Positions 16,926 to 25,662 are shown, numbered from the stretch's first letter. The stretch is 64,000 bases of DNA from Natrinema versiforme JCM 10478 (GCF_000337195.1 NZ_AOID01000029.1:113924-177923); one strand, 5' to 3'. Numbers and translations are program-made. Notes: generated by a model not told the origin, from the sequence alone.

Positions 16926-17453
16926 ATGATTCGACGACACGCCCCGATCGGTTCCCGACACGTAACCGCCGTTGGACGGGCGGTTCGGACCTGCGCCGAC
17001 GCGGTCGGCTCCGCGGGCGCGGGTCGACGCGACGAGAGTGCGACGAACCGAGCCAAGCAGCGACGCGAAGAACGAGCGGGACGACTCGAGGTCACGAGCC
17101 GATCTGCAAATAGCGAGGCCTCCGGCGATGGGGAGGACACAGGATCGGCTGGCGACGGATCGGACGGCGGATCGTCGCTCGCCAACGGGGCCGTCGATCC
17201 GGACGACGGCCCGACGAGCAGGGCCGAGATCCTCGAGTACGGCCTCACGCCCGAGGAGTACGTTCGCGCGGTGCTCGTCGAACACGGCGGTCGGCTCAAA
17301 CAGCAGCGCTTTATCGACCGCTACGGCTGGTCGCGCGCGACGCTCAGTCGCCTCCTCTCGGATCTCGAGGACCGCGACGTGGTCGAGCGCTATCGGATCG
17401 GTCGCGAGAAGGTCGTCTGTCTCCCGGCTGCGGTTCCCGACTCGGTGTGCTGA
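16926..17453 (+). CDS. Winged-helix transcriptional regulator
   Basis: A predicted DNA-binding protein with a long disordered N-terminal half and a winged helix at the C-terminus: RAEILEYGLTPEEYV, EHGGRLKQQRFIDRYGWSRATLSRLLSDLEDRDVVERYRIGREKVV. The recognition helix is WSRATLSRLLSDL. The start is uncertain: ATG at 16926 gives 175 residues, TTG at 16872 adds 18, and the true start may be further in because the N-terminal half is low-complexity. It is divergent from the cobamide operon (111 bases between), which it might control, though nothing proves that. Confidence 0.7.
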   Translation: MIRRHAPIGSRHVTAVGRAVRTCADAVGSAGAGRRDESATNRAKQRREERAGRLEVTSRSANSEASGDGEDTGSAGDGSDGGSSLANGAVDPDDGPTSRAEILEYGLTPEEYVRAVLVEHGGRLKQQRFIDRYGWSRATLSRLLSDLEDRDVVERYRIGREKVVCLPAAVPDSVC

Positions 17454-17534
17454 CTCCTCGTCGTGGCACGCTCGAGTCGTCGTCGAAAATAAAACGAATC
17501 GAACCGCGGGTCTCAGACGGTCTCCTGTACGTCG

Positions 17535-17574
17535 TTCCCGGCGCAACCCCGACGCTCTGGGGTTGCGCCGGGAA
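17535..17574. terminator. Perfect 16-bp inverted repeat between convergent genes
   Basis: Arms 17535-17550 and 17559-17574 are exactly complementary (TTCCCGGCGCAACCCC on the left) around the 8-base loop GACGCTCT. It lies 81 bases after the regulator stop and 19 bases after the aIF2-beta stop, so it would form a very stable RNA hairpin at the 3' end of either transcript. No long T-tract follows it on either strand, so it may protect or mark 3' ends rather than be a classical terminator. Confidence 0.7.
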
Positions 17575-17593
17575 ATCGGTACCGCAACCCGTC

Positions 17594-18205
17594 TCAGTCC
17601 AGGCGGGCGAACGCGAGGTTGCCCGAGATGTTCTTGATGTAGATGTCGACGACGTCGCCCTCGTCCGCACCGGGGACGAAGATCGTGTAGCTGCCCTTCT
17701 CCGCGACGCCGTCGCCCTTTCGGCCGGTGCCGGTGATTTCGACCGTGTAGGTCTGGCCCTCTTCGACGGCGTCTTGCTGTTGTTGCTGCTGACTGCTGGT
17801 CGAGCGCTTGGTGACGGGACGGAACGCACCGCAGGCGTCACAGCGCAACATCGGGGTGCGGTCCTCGCGGACGAGGCGAGTGTCGGGCAGGCCACACTCC
17901 GAACAGAGGACGTATTCGTCGACGTAGGCGTCGATCGCCGCGTCGAGGTCCGTCTGCGAGAAGGTCCCGTTGTACCGGCCGCGGCCGTTCTCGAGTTTGC
18001 CGCTGGTCCCCAGTTCGCGCTGGATGAACCGGTGGAGGTGCTCGGTGTCCCGGGAGAGCACGTCGGCGATCTCGTCGAGGTTCGTCACTCGCGTGAACGC
18101 GCCGTCTTTCTGTGGCTCCGGGTCGGGAATCTGTAGCCGCTGTTCGTCGCCCCCGATATCGGGGACGTCCTCCATCGCTCGGTCGAGACTCGATTCGTAA
18201 TCCAT
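17594..18205 (-). CDS. Translation initiation factor aIF-2 subunit beta with C-terminal TRAM domain
   Basis: aIF2-beta is part of the heterotrimer that carries initiator tRNA to the ribosome. Residues 1 to about 135 are the beta subunit: the alpha/beta domain (VLSRDTEHLHRFIQRELGTSGKLENGRGRYNG) and the C4 zinc ribbon CSEC...CDAC. A linker with six glutamines (SSQQQQQQD) leads to a TRAM domain (EEGQTYTVEITGTGRKGDGVAEKGSYTIFVPG), a small RNA-binding beta barrel. This fusion makes the protein 203 residues, against about 135-140 for aIF2-beta without it. The ATG at 18205 is clear. The 16-bp hairpin follows the stop. Confidence 0.93.
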   Translation of the reverse strand: MDYESSLDRAMEDVPDIGGDEQRLQIPDPEPQKDGAFTRVTNLDEIADVLSRDTEHLHRFIQRELGTSGKLENGRGRYNGTFSQTDLDAAIDAYVDEYVLCSECGLPDTRLVREDRTPMLRCDACGAFRPVTKRSTSSQQQQQQDAVEEGQTYTVEITGTGRKGDGVAEKGSYTIFVPGADEGDVVDIYIKNISGNLAFARLD

Positions 18206-18309
18206 ACGCGAGAACAGGCGACGCGAACGTAAATCCGTTCTGCTATCACGTTCCGCCCGACGGCGCGCCGACCGGCGGGCGAGCGACGTCGACGGCCGCT
18301 GCCGTCGAC

Positions 18310-18693
18310 TCAGTACGTGCCGCCGCCGCTCTCGCTGAGCGAGCCCTGTGCCTCGTCGTCCAGTTCGTCGAGGTCGCGTTCGGCGTTGGCCTCGTTGGGG
18401 CTGCCCGCCTCGCCGGTGATTTCGCCGTAGACTGCTTCGCGGACCTCCTCGGGCGAATCATACTGCTCGCCGGCCAGCCGGTCGAAGACGCTCCCCAGCG
18501 ACTCCGTCTCGTTTGGCATGTCGATCGGCTCGTTGCCGTACTCCGCGGCGATCTCCTCGCTAGTGATCGGATACTCCATCTCGCCGAGGTGGCGTTCGAC
18601 ATCCTCGAGGATGGATTCGGTGTGGTCGGCCCGCTCTGCCTTGCGTTGTTCGGCCCGGTCCTGGACGCGGTCGCGGCTCGGTTCGTCGCTCAT
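18310..18693 (-). CDS. Small acidic haloarchaeal protein (DUF5789-like)
   Basis: A 127-residue protein. The N-terminal helix is charged (SRDRVQDRAEQRKAERADHTESILEDVERHLGEMEYP), followed by ITSEEIAAEYGNEPIDMPNETESLGSVFDRL and AGEQYDSPEEVREAVYGEI, which look like two short helical modules. The tail is disordered (EGSPNEAN to SESGGGTY). This resembles the haloarchaeal DUF5789 family, of unknown function; that name is from memory of the pattern. The ATG at 18693 is preferred over the upstream ATG at 18708. Confidence 0.7.
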   Translation of the reverse strand: MSDEPSRDRVQDRAEQRKAERADHTESILEDVERHLGEMEYPITSEEIAAEYGNEPIDMPNETESLGSVFDRLAGEQYDSPEEVREAVYGEITGEAGSPNEANAERDLDELDDEAQGSLSESGGGTY

Positions 18694-18894
18694 AGCCGGA
18701 GCTATCATCAGCCGTCGGAAAAGCGGCCGGCCGGCGCTCGCGGGGAGTCGCCGGTCGGTTCGACCCTTTCGCCACGTCGCGGCTCCGCTATCGTACGAGC
18801 GTCGGTGTTGTTACGGCCGTAGCAACGAGCCTGCGTTCGCTCGCGTCCTCACAGCGACTATTTGTGTCCGCTTTGATGACGGGCCACTGCGACA

Positions 18895-19092
18895 ATGGAC
18901 GAATCCGATGGCAATCGACGAACGATCGCCGCCTGCGAGCAGTGCGGTGCGCTCTATGCAGCACTCGAGTTGGCAGACGACAAACTCCGCCCGATCGGCC
19001 GCCGAGAGGGCTGTCGCTGTGGCAGTACGGCCTTTTCCGCCGTCGACGACTCGCTCTCAGGGGTCTCTCTCGAGGACGGTTCGGGCGACTGA
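18895..19092 (+). CDS. Small zinc-ribbon protein (65 aa)
   Basis: A 65-residue acidic protein with CEQC near residues 14-17 and CRC at about 40-42 (REGCRCGSTAFSAVDD), the pattern of a short zinc ribbon. The rest is charged and likely flexible, ending LSLEDGSGD-like. The ATG at 18895 is clear (GACAATGGACG). Many haloarchaeal genomes carry isolated ribbons like this; there is no neighbour clue to its role. Confidence 0.7.
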   Translation: MDESDGNRRTIAACEQCGALYAALELADDKLRPIGRREGCRCGSTAFSAVDDSLSGVSLEDGSGD

Positions 19093-19282
19093 CTCACCTC
19101 GCGGAGCCGTTGGAGCGTTTCCCGTCGCTACTGAAATCGATTCTCAGTCGCGGGAGGTCGCCAGGCGAGACGAACCGACCGTACTGGCTAGTGAAGCCAG
19201 CGCGTGGTTGTCGCGTTCAAACATATCGCATCTCGTTCCCTCTCTCGTATTCCAGTCGGATTTGGTTCAGGAAACTATGGTA

Positions 19283-19303
19283 ATATTGATCAGCCACCAA
19301 TAT
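19283..19303. promoter_or_regulatory. Inverted repeat upstream of pxpB
   Basis: ATATTG (19283-19288) and CAATAT (19298-19303) form a 6-bp inverted repeat with a 9-base spacer, 37-57 bases before the pxpB ATG, within the only AT-rich part of the 247-base intergenic region. It overlaps the expected promoter position. It is a candidate operator only. Confidence 0.3.
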
Positions 19304-19339
19304 CTATTCATAGTTGAAGTCTGATTGTCATCGTACAGC

Positions 19340-20242
19340 ATGGACAACGAACGGATCACACCCGTCGACCTTCCCGAACCGCGCTACGAGTACGGGGCGG
19401 ACGATCACGTGTTCGTCGAACTCGCGGAGGAGATGAGTTTCACCGCCAATTTCAAGGCGATGGCGATTACCCAGCAGGTCGCCGAGCGAGATATCGACGG
19501 CGTCGTCGAAAACTGCCCGGCAAACGCCTCCTACATGCTCCGCATCGATCCGGAGATCATCCACCCGGACGACCTGATCGCGGAGCTCAAAGAAATCGAG
19601 TCCGAGATCGATCTCGAGAACTACGACTGGGAGACGCGTATCATCGACGTTCCCGTCCTGTTCGAGGATCCGTGGACCCACGAGACGCTCATGGAGTTCC
19701 GGGAGCGCCACCAAGACCCCGACGGGACGGACCTCGAGTACTCGGCGGAACTCAACGGCTTCGACGGCGTCGAATCCTTTATCGACGCCTTCGTCGGCGC
19801 GCCCCACCTGGTCACGATGGTCGGATTCGTCCCGGGACTTCCGTGGTGTTTCCAGATGGTGCCGCGGAACCAGCAGTTGGAGGTTCCCAAGTACGTCGAG
19901 CCACGGACCGACACGCCGAGTCGCGCGGTCGGCTTCGGTGGCGCGTTCTCGGTCATTTATCCGGTACAGGGGGCCGGCGGCTACCAGCTATACGGGCGGA
20001 CGCCGATCGAAGTGCTCGACACCGAGCAGACCCTCCCCGACTTCCGCGATTCGATGGTGTTCCCGAACCCCGGTGACATCTTGAACTACAGACGGATCGA
20101 TCGCGAGGAGTACGACGCGATCCGCGAGGAGGTCGAGGCGGGCACCTACGAGTATAATTACGAAAATGTCAGTTTCTCACCGGAGGAGTTCTTCGAGTCG
20201 CCGGCCGAATACAACGAGCAGCTCATGGAGGTGTTAGAATGA
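19340..20242 (+). CDS. pxpB: 5-oxoprolinase subunit PxpB (KipI / AHS1 family)
   Basis: PxpB is one of three subunits of the prokaryotic ATP-dependent 5-oxoprolinase, which opens 5-oxoproline (pyroglutamate) to glutamate. The 300-residue protein shows the AHS1 domain pattern: ELAEEMSFTANFKAMAITQQV, VEIPVLFEDPWTHE-like, APHLVTMVGFVPGLPWCFQM, and the cyclophilin-like end GGAFSVIYPVQGAGGYQLYGRTPIEV. It is longer than PxpB of Bacillus subtilis (about 240), with an added C-terminal part after residue 250. The ATG at 19340 is chosen over a TTG at 19325. Its stop overlaps pxpC by four bases (ATGA). Confidence 0.87.
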   Translation: MDNERITPVDLPEPRYEYGADDHVFVELAEEMSFTANFKAMAITQQVAERDIDGVVENCPANASYMLRIDPEIIHPDDLIAELKEIESEIDLENYDWETRIIDVPVLFEDPWTHETLMEFRERHQDPDGTDLEYSAELNGFDGVESFIDAFVGAPHLVTMVGFVPGLPWCFQMVPRNQQLEVPKYVEPRTDTPSRAVGFGGAFSVIYPVQGAGGYQLYGRTPIEVLDTEQTLPDFRDSMVFPNPGDILNYRRIDREEYDAIREEVEAGTYEYNYENVSFSPEEFFESPAEYNEQLMEVLE

Positions 20243-21216
20243 TCGAAATCGAGGAGGGGGGCATCGCCAGTACGGTACAGGACCTCGGGCGAACCGGCCA
20301 CTATCACATCGGTATGCCGCCATCAGGTGCGATGGACCGCTACGCCCACACGGTCGCGAACTACCTCGTCGGGAACGACGCCGACGCCGCGACCGTCGAA
20401 ATGACCTATCAGGGCATCACGGCGACGTTCCGAGACGACGCCGTGATCGCGGTCACCGGTGCCGACATGTCGCCCAGCCTCAACGGCGAGCCGATCGATA
20501 CGTGGGCAACCGTTGCCGTCGACGCCGGCGACGAACTCGAGTTGGCGTTCGCGACCGAGGGGGCGCGAGCCTACCTCGCGGTGGCCGGCGGCATCGACGT
20601 CGCCGAGGTGATGGACAGTCGCTCGACGTACACGCTCGTCGGGATCGGCGGTCACGAGGGCCGCGGTCTCGAGGAGGGCGACCGGCTTTCGATCGGAGAC
20701 GCGCCGGCCGAACGGCGCGAGTTGGTCGGGACGCGGATCGACAACGAGGACGTACCCGATTACGCGGACGAGGACACCGTCCGGATCGTGCTCGGACTGA
20801 TGAGCCACCGGCTCACGGACGAGGCCAAAGAGACGCTTTGTGACTCCGAGTGGACCGTCTCGCCGGAAGCGGACCGCGTCGGCTACCGCCTCGAGGGGCC
20901 GGACCTCGAGTTCGAGGAGCGCGAGCAGCCCTTCGGCGCGGGGACCGACCCCTCGAACGTCGTCGACCTCGGCTACCCGCTCGGGTCGATTCAGGTGCCC
21001 CAGAAGCCGATCGTCCTCATGCAGGACGCGGTCACGGGCGGCGGCTACGCGACCGTCGGGACCGTGATCAGCGCCGACCGCGGGCTGCTCGCACAGCGCC
21101 AGACCCACAAGACGGTCACCTTCGAGTCGGTCGACGTCGACGAGGCGATCGACGCCCGCAGAGACCAGAACGCCCGCCTCGAGGAGATCCGAGCGGACAT
21201 CGAGGGCGAGGAGTAG
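20239..21216 (+). CDS. pxpC: 5-oxoprolinase subunit PxpC (KipA / AHS2 family)
   Basis: PxpC is the second catalytic-partner subunit; this family is often named biotin-dependent carboxyltransferase from its similarity to the urea amidolyase C-terminal part. The 325-residue protein has the AHS2 signature STVQDLGRTGHYHIGMPPSGAMDRYA at the N-terminus, ARAYLAVAGGIDV, and the end block IVLMQDAVTGGGYATVGTVIS. It overlaps pxpB (ATGA), which means translational coupling. A carrier-protein gene follows 80 bases later, which fits a biotin-linked version of the reaction (inference). Confidence 0.88.
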   Translation: MIEIEEGGIASTVQDLGRTGHYHIGMPPSGAMDRYAHTVANYLVGNDADAATVEMTYQGITATFRDDAVIAVTGADMSPSLNGEPIDTWATVAVDAGDELELAFATEGARAYLAVAGGIDVAEVMDSRSTYTLVGIGGHEGRGLEEGDRLSIGDAPAERRELVGTRIDNEDVPDYADEDTVRIVLGLMSHRLTDEAKETLCDSEWTVSPEADRVGYRLEGPDLEFEEREQPFGAGTDPSNVVDLGYPLGSIQVPQKPIVLMQDAVTGGGYATVGTVISADRGLLAQRQTHKTVTFESVDVDEAIDARRDQNARLEEIRADIEGEE

Positions 21217-21296
21217 AGTCAACGATACGCTAACAGACAGAACCGTAACCAAAACAAAGAATAGATTCGGGACTGAATCCAACACAACCACACACT

Positions 21297-21539
21297 ATGA
21301 CAGAGAAAACCACGATCAAGTCACCGATGCCGGGCATCTTCTACCGACAACCCGACCCCGACGACCCGCCTTTCGTCGAACCGGGAGACACCGTCGAAGC
21401 GGGCGATACTATCGGCCTCGTTGAAGTGATGAAGAACTTCCACGACATCGAGGCCGACAGTTCGGGGACGGTCAGCGAGTTCCTCGTCGAGAACGAGGCC
21501 GAAGTCGAAGCCGATCAGGCGATCGTCGAACTCGAGTAA
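21297..21539 (+). CDS. Biotin carboxyl carrier protein (lipoyl/biotinyl domain)
   Basis: An 80-residue stand-alone biotinyl domain. It reads MTEKTTIKSPMPGIFYRQPDPDDPPFVEPGDTV-like hammerhead strands with the biotin site LVEVMKNFHDIEA, where the modified lysine follows methionine; the residue after Lys is Asn rather than the common Met. There is no N-terminal Pro/Ala linker like that of bacterial AccB, so this is a minimal carrier. It lies between pxpC and pxpA on the same strand, and a stand-alone biotin carboxylase faces it from 22559, so the two are probably partners. Confidence 0.9.
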   Translation: MTEKTTIKSPMPGIFYRQPDPDDPPFVEPGDTVEAGDTIGLVEVMKNFHDIEADSSGTVSEFLVENEAEVEADQAIVELE

Positions 21540-21742
21540 CGGCGTCGAACCGACTCGCCGGCATCGCGGGTTTCGGCCGCTATCAGCCGGTAGCGATTCG
21601 ACTCCACTCGAGACGGATTTTCTGGTAGTCGTCCGAACAGGAGCTAGTCTCTGCGGTCTACGTGAGACGATATTTGACGGTCCCGGCTACTGTTGGACGA
21701 ACCGACGTAAGCTATATGCTGGATTGTGCTAGACTCTCACCC

Positions 21743-22504
21743 ATGACGGCGATCGACATCAACTGCGATATGGGCGAGAGCTTCGGCAACTGGACGATGG
21801 GCAACGACGAGGCAGTCATGCCCTACATCACGTCCGCGAACATCGCCGGCGGGTATCACGCCGGCGACCCGCACGTCATGCGGGAGACGGTCGAGCTGGC
21901 GGCCGAACACGATGTCGGTATCGGTGTTCACCCCGGTCTCCCGGACCGGACCGGCTTCGGTCGCCGCAAGATCGACGCCACGCCGGAAGAAGTACGCGAC
22001 TACGTCGTCTACCAACTCGGCGCTCTCACGGCGTTCGCGCGCCGCCACGGTGCCACCGTCCAGCACGTCAAACCCCACGGGGCGATGTACTCGATGCTCT
22101 CGGAAAGCCCCGACCACGCCCGCGCGGTCATGAACGGCATGCTCGAGGTCGACGACGATCTCATCTACCTCGCGACCGATATGAACATCTACGAGGTCGC
22201 ACAGGAGATCGACGGGCTCCGGGCCGTGTTCGAGGGCTACGTCGACATCGATTATCGGGCCGACCGCTCCCTGATCGTCGAGCAGGAACTCGCCGATCGC
22301 GACCCCGAACTCGTCGCCGATCGGTTCGTCTCGATCGCCACCGAGGGCGTCGTGGAGGCCGCAAACGGTGAGGAGATCTCGATCCCCGCCGAGAGCATCT
22401 GTATCCACGGCGACAATCCAAACGCCGCCGCGATCCTCGAGGCGATCCACGACCGGGTCGAGGAACACGATATCGAACTCACATCGCTGCCCCAGACCGT
22501 CTGA
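21743..22504 (+). CDS. pxpA: 5-oxoprolinase subunit PxpA (LamB/YcsF family)
   Basis: PxpA completes the PxpABC 5-oxoprolinase. The 253-residue protein begins MTAIDINCDMGESFGNW, the invariant LamB/YcsF start, followed by ITSANIAGGYHAGDPHVM, GVHPGLPDRTGFGRRKID, VQHVKPHGAMYSML and the final ESICIHGDNPNAAAI. All are present, so the protein looks intact. The ATG at 21743 fits the family N-terminus; the frame is open to 21662. It follows the carrier gene after 203 bases and may have its own promoter. Confidence 0.92.
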   Translation: MTAIDINCDMGESFGNWTMGNDEAVMPYITSANIAGGYHAGDPHVMRETVELAAEHDVGIGVHPGLPDRTGFGRRKIDATPEEVRDYVVYQLGALTAFARRHGATVQHVKPHGAMYSMLSESPDHARAVMNGMLEVDDDLIYLATDMNIYEVAQEIDGLRAVFEGYVDIDYRADRSLIVEQELADRDPELVADRFVSIATEGVVEAANGEEISIPAESICIHGDNPNAAAILEAIHDRVEEHDIELTSLPQTV

Positions 22505-22558
22505 GGCGGATCGAAAGGCCGAGAGCGAAACGACTCTCCTCCCGTCGCCGATCGAGGC

Positions 22559-23902
22559 TCACTCGTCGAGCAGTTCCCGCTCGACGTACTTCGTCGTGTG
22601 CTCGTTCGAGACGAACCCGTCGTCCTCGAGGAGCCGCCGGTGGAACGGAATCGTCGTCGGGACGCCCTCGATCGTCGTCTCGTCGAGTGCCCGTTTGCTG
22701 CGGGCGAGGACCTCGTCTCTGTCCTGCCCGGTAACGATCAGTTTCGCGAACATCGAGTCGTAGAACGGGGCGATCGAGTCGCCCTCGTCGACGCCGTCGT
22801 CGACGCGGACGCCGATGCCCCGCGGCGGTTCGTACGTCGACAGCGTCCCCGGCAACGGCGTGAAGTCGTTGTCGGGGTCCTCCGCGTTGATGCGGAACTC
22901 CATGGCGGCCCCGCGCGGGTCGACCTCGTCTTGGGTGAACGACAGTTCCTCGCCGGCGGCGACCCGGAGCTGCCACTTGACCAGATCGATCCCGGTGAGT
23001 TCCTCGGTCACCGCGTGTTCGACCTGAATCCGCGCGTTGACTTCGATGAAGTAGAACTCGCCGCCCTCGTAGAGGAACTCGACGGTGCCGGCGTTGACGT
23101 AGTCCGCTGCCGCCGCGCCGCGGCAGGCGGCCTCGCAGAGTTCGGCGCGCGTGTCGTCGTTCAGTACCGGCGAGGGCGACTCCTCGAGGAGTTTCTGCTG
23201 GCGTCGCTGAATGCTGCAGTCCCGTTCGCCGAGGTGGCGGACGTTCCCGTGGTCGTCGCCGATGATCTGGACCTCGATGTGACGCGGGCTCTCGAGGAAC
23301 TTCTCGAGGTAGACGGTCGGATTGTCGAAGTACGCGTCGCCCTCTCGAATCGCTTCCTGGAGCTTCGCGTCGATCTGGGACGATTCGTAGACGATCTTGA
23401 GCCCGCGGCCGCCGCCGCCGCCGTCGGCTTTGATCGCGACGGGATAGCCGTGTTCCTCGGCGAAGGCCTCGACTTCGTCGGCGGACGTGACCGGGTCGGT
23501 CGTGCCGGGCACGATGGGGACGTCCGCCGACTCCATGATTTTGCGAGCCTTCGTCTTCTCGCCGAAATCGACCATCACGTCGCTTGGCGGGCCGATCCAC
23601 GCGAACTCGCTGTCTTCGACGTTCGCCGCGAACGACTCGTTCTCGGCGAGGAACCCGTACCCCGGGTGAATCGCGTCGGCGTCGGCGGCTCGCGCCGCCT
23701 CGATCAGCGCGTCCTGATCGAGGTAGCTGTCTTTGGCCTTCGAGCCGCCGATGTGGTAGGCCTCGTCGGCCATGCGGACGTGTTTGGCGTCCTCGTCCGC
23801 ATCGCTGTAGACGGCTATCGCGTCGATATCCAGGTCCGCGCACGCCTGAATGATTCGAACGGCGATCTCCTCTCGGTTCGCGATCAACACTCTTTCGAAC
23901 AC
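22559..23902 (-). CDS. accC: Stand-alone biotin carboxylase (AccC-type)
   Basis: This ATP-grasp enzyme carboxylates a biotin carrier using bicarbonate. The 447-residue protein contains the ATP-grasp loop GGGGGRG (161-167), [38 protein letters not shown] and the catalytic [15 protein letters not shown]. It lacks the C-terminal biotinyl domain that haloarchaeal acyl-CoA carboxylase alpha subunits normally carry at about 600 residues, so it needs a carrier in trans; the 80-residue carrier at 21297-21539 is next door. It converges with pxpA. On its own strand GCTTTAT at 23931-23937 lies about 30 bases before the ATG. Confidence 0.93.
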   Translation of the reverse strand: MFERVLIANREEIAVRIIQACADLDIDAIAVYSDADEDAKHVRMADEAYHIGGSKAKDSYLDQDALIEAARAADADAIHPGYGFLAENESFAANVEDSEFAWIGPPSDVMVDFGEKTKARKIMESADVPIVPGTTDPVTSADEVEAFAEEHGYPVAIKADGGGGGRGLKIVYESSQIDAKLQEAIREGDAYFDNPTVYLEKFLESPRHIEVQIIGDDHGNVRHLGERDCSIQRRQQKLLEESPSPVLNDDTRAELCEAACRGAAAADYVNAGTVEFLYEGGEFYFIEVNARIQVEHAVTEELTGIDLVKWQLRVAAGEELSFTQDEVDPRGAAMEFRINAEDPDNDFTPLPGTLSTYEPPRGIGVRVDDGVDEGDSIAPFYDSMFAKLIVTGQDRDEVLARSKRALDETTIEGVPTTIPFHRRLLEDDGFVSNEHTTKYVERELLDE

Positions 23903-24127
23903 AGTGTCGTGATATGGCTTCTATCTCCAGATAAAGCTAACCTACTTTCGTGTGTTGAACGGGGTTCGACGAAACCAGAGTATCTCGACTTCCGATCCGT
24001 TTTCCCGAGAGCGGGGGCGTGTCGTTCGATTCACGCCGGTGCGGAATCGCGGCCGATCTGCAGTGAGTGAGGGGAGAAGTCGCAGTCGCTCCCCGCTCGA
24101 GCCGATTCCGTTCTCGCGACGGTGCTT

Positions 24128-25462
24128 TCAGGCGACCGTCTCGAGGGCCGCCTCCAGTTCGTCGACGGCGCGTTCGAGTTGGTCGCGCGAGATGGTCAGC
24201 GGCGGCTGGAAGCGCATGACGTTCTTGTAGTAGCCCCCGACGCCCATCACGACGTTCGACTCCTCGCGGAGGTACTCGCTCACCGCGGACGCGAGGTCTT
24301 TGTCCGGTTTCGGCGCGACGTTCTGTGGCCCCGTCTCGCTCGGATCGACGAGTTCGACGCCGTGCATGAGCCCGAGCCCGCGAGTCTGCCCGACGACGTC
24401 GTACTCGTCCTCGAGGGTCTGGAGTTCGGACTCGAGCCACGCGCCCTGCTGGCTGGCGTTGTCGACGATGCCGTCCTGCAGTTCGTCGATCGTCGCCAGC
24501 GCGGCGGCGCAAGCGACGGGGTTGCCGCCGAACGTCGAGAGGTGGTCGCCGGACTCGAAGGCGTCGGCGACCTCCGCGGAGGCGGTGAAGGCACCCAGCG
24601 GCAGCCCGTTGGCGATGCCTTTCGCCTGCGTGAGGATGTCGGGTTCGACGTCGAAGTGGCTGCTCGCGAACAGTTCGCCGGTCCGGCCGTAGCCGGTCTG
24701 GACCTCGTCGGCGATGAGCAACGCGCCGTGGTCGTGGGCGATTTCCTGGACCCGCTCGAGCCACCCCGCCGGCGGCACGATGATCCCGGCCTCACCCATG
24801 ACGGGTTCGACGACGACCGCCGCGAGGTCCCCGCTCGTGTGCGAGCCGATGATCCGCTCGAGTTCCTCGGCGCAGTCGGCGTCGCACTGGTCGCCGTCAC
24901 AGCGCGGACAGCGGTAGCCGTACGGCGGCGCGGTGTGGGCAACATCGTTGAGCGTCGGGGCCATGCCCTTCTTGTAGGCCTTGTTCCCCGTCAGCGCCAG
25001 ACTGCCGAGGGTGCGGCCGTGAAAGCCCATCTCGAGGGCGATGACTTCCTTCGAGCCGGTGTACTTCCGCGCGAGCTTGACCGCGCCCTCCACGGCCTCG
25101 GTCCCGGAGTTACAGAAGAAGCTCTTCTGCAGATCGCCCGGCGTCACCTCGGCGATCCGCTCGGCGAGGTCGGCGACCGGTTCGTTGGGGTGGACGTACG
25201 AACAGCCATGGACGAACTCGTCGAGTTGGTCTTTCGCGGCGTCGACGACGGCGTCGTTTCCGTGGCCGACGTTCACCACCGAAATCCCGGAGAACACGTC
25301 GAGGTACTCGTTGCCCTCGAAGTCCTCGAGCGTACAGCCCGAAGCTCGTTTGACCGGTACGTCGAGCGATTTCCAGATGGGCATCATGTGGTCGTCGTAC
25401 GCCGACAGGACGGCCGCGTTCGACTCCCGTCCGACGGATGGATCGGTTTGTTGTTCAGCCAT
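24128..25462 (-). CDS. Class III aminotransferase (fold type I PLP enzyme)
   Basis: A 444-residue omega-type aminotransferase with SGTEAVEGAVKLARKYTG (119-136), GFHGRT, the PLP aspartate in ADEVQTGYGRTG (251-262) and the Schiff-base lysine K281 (QAKGIANGLPLGA). A cysteine-rich insertion sits at 185-197 (C185, C188, C193, C197), a possible metal site or structural loop of the AGXT2-like branch. Substrate choices include GABA, alanine-glyoxylate and ornithine-type reactions; sequence cannot decide. It neighbours an Lrp regulator, a permease and the 5-oxoprolinase genes, so amino-acid catabolism is likely. Confidence 0.88.
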   Translation of the reverse strand: MAEQQTDPSVGRESNAAVLSAYDDHMMPIWKSLDVPVKRASGCTLEDFEGNEYLDVFSGISVVNVGHGNDAVVDAAKDQLDEFVHGCSYVHPNEPVADLAERIAEVTPGDLQKSFFCNSGTEAVEGAVKLARKYTGSKEVIALEMGFHGRTLGSLALTGNKAYKKGMAPTLNDVAHTAPPYGYRCPRCDGDQCDADCAEELERIIGSHTSGDLAAVVVEPVMGEAGIIVPPAGWLERVQEIAHDHGALLIADEVQTGYGRTGELFASSHFDVEPDILTQAKGIANGLPLGAFTASAEVADAFESGDHLSTFGGNPVACAAALATIDELQDGIVDNASQQGAWLESELQTLEDEYDVVGQTRGLGLMHGVELVDPSETGPQNVAPKPDKDLASAVSEYLREESNVVMGVGGYYKNVMRFQPPLTISRDQLERAVDELEAALETVA

Positions 25463-25474
25463 TATCCAAAGAGT

Positions 25475-25597
25475 CGAACTACATCCTAATAAAATATGTC
25501 TTCAAGAATCCTATCCATATGTAATGTTTCCGGCCCGGGGACTCGCCAACCGGTTGCGGCACGACCTCTCGATCACCCAGGACTCCGAACTACATCC
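25475..25597. promoter_or_regulatory. Direct repeat CGAACTACATCC between aminotransferase and lrp
   Basis: The 12-mer CGAACTACATCC occurs at 25475-25486 and again at 25586-25597 in the same orientation, inside the 200-base divergent promoter region. The first copy sits 13-24 bases before the aminotransferase start and is followed by its TATA-like element (AATAAAATATG, 25488-25498 on the plus strand). The second copy is 66-77 bases before the lrp ATG. Exact recurrence at both promoters suggests a shared operator, most simply for the Lrp protein itself. Confidence 0.45.
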
Positions 25598-25662
25598 AAC
25601 GTTTTCCCAACGACGCGACTCACGTTCGAATGTTGTTTATCCGTGTACTCCGTTCCCCGCGT

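Noticed and set aside
22479..23843. 454-codon frame overlapping accC in another frame
   Set aside because: Arg/Gly-rich translation without motifs, whereas the accC frame has all ATP-grasp residues.
24122..25489. 455-codon frame antisense to the aminotransferase
   Set aside because: Val/Arg-rich antisense pattern typical of high third-position GC.
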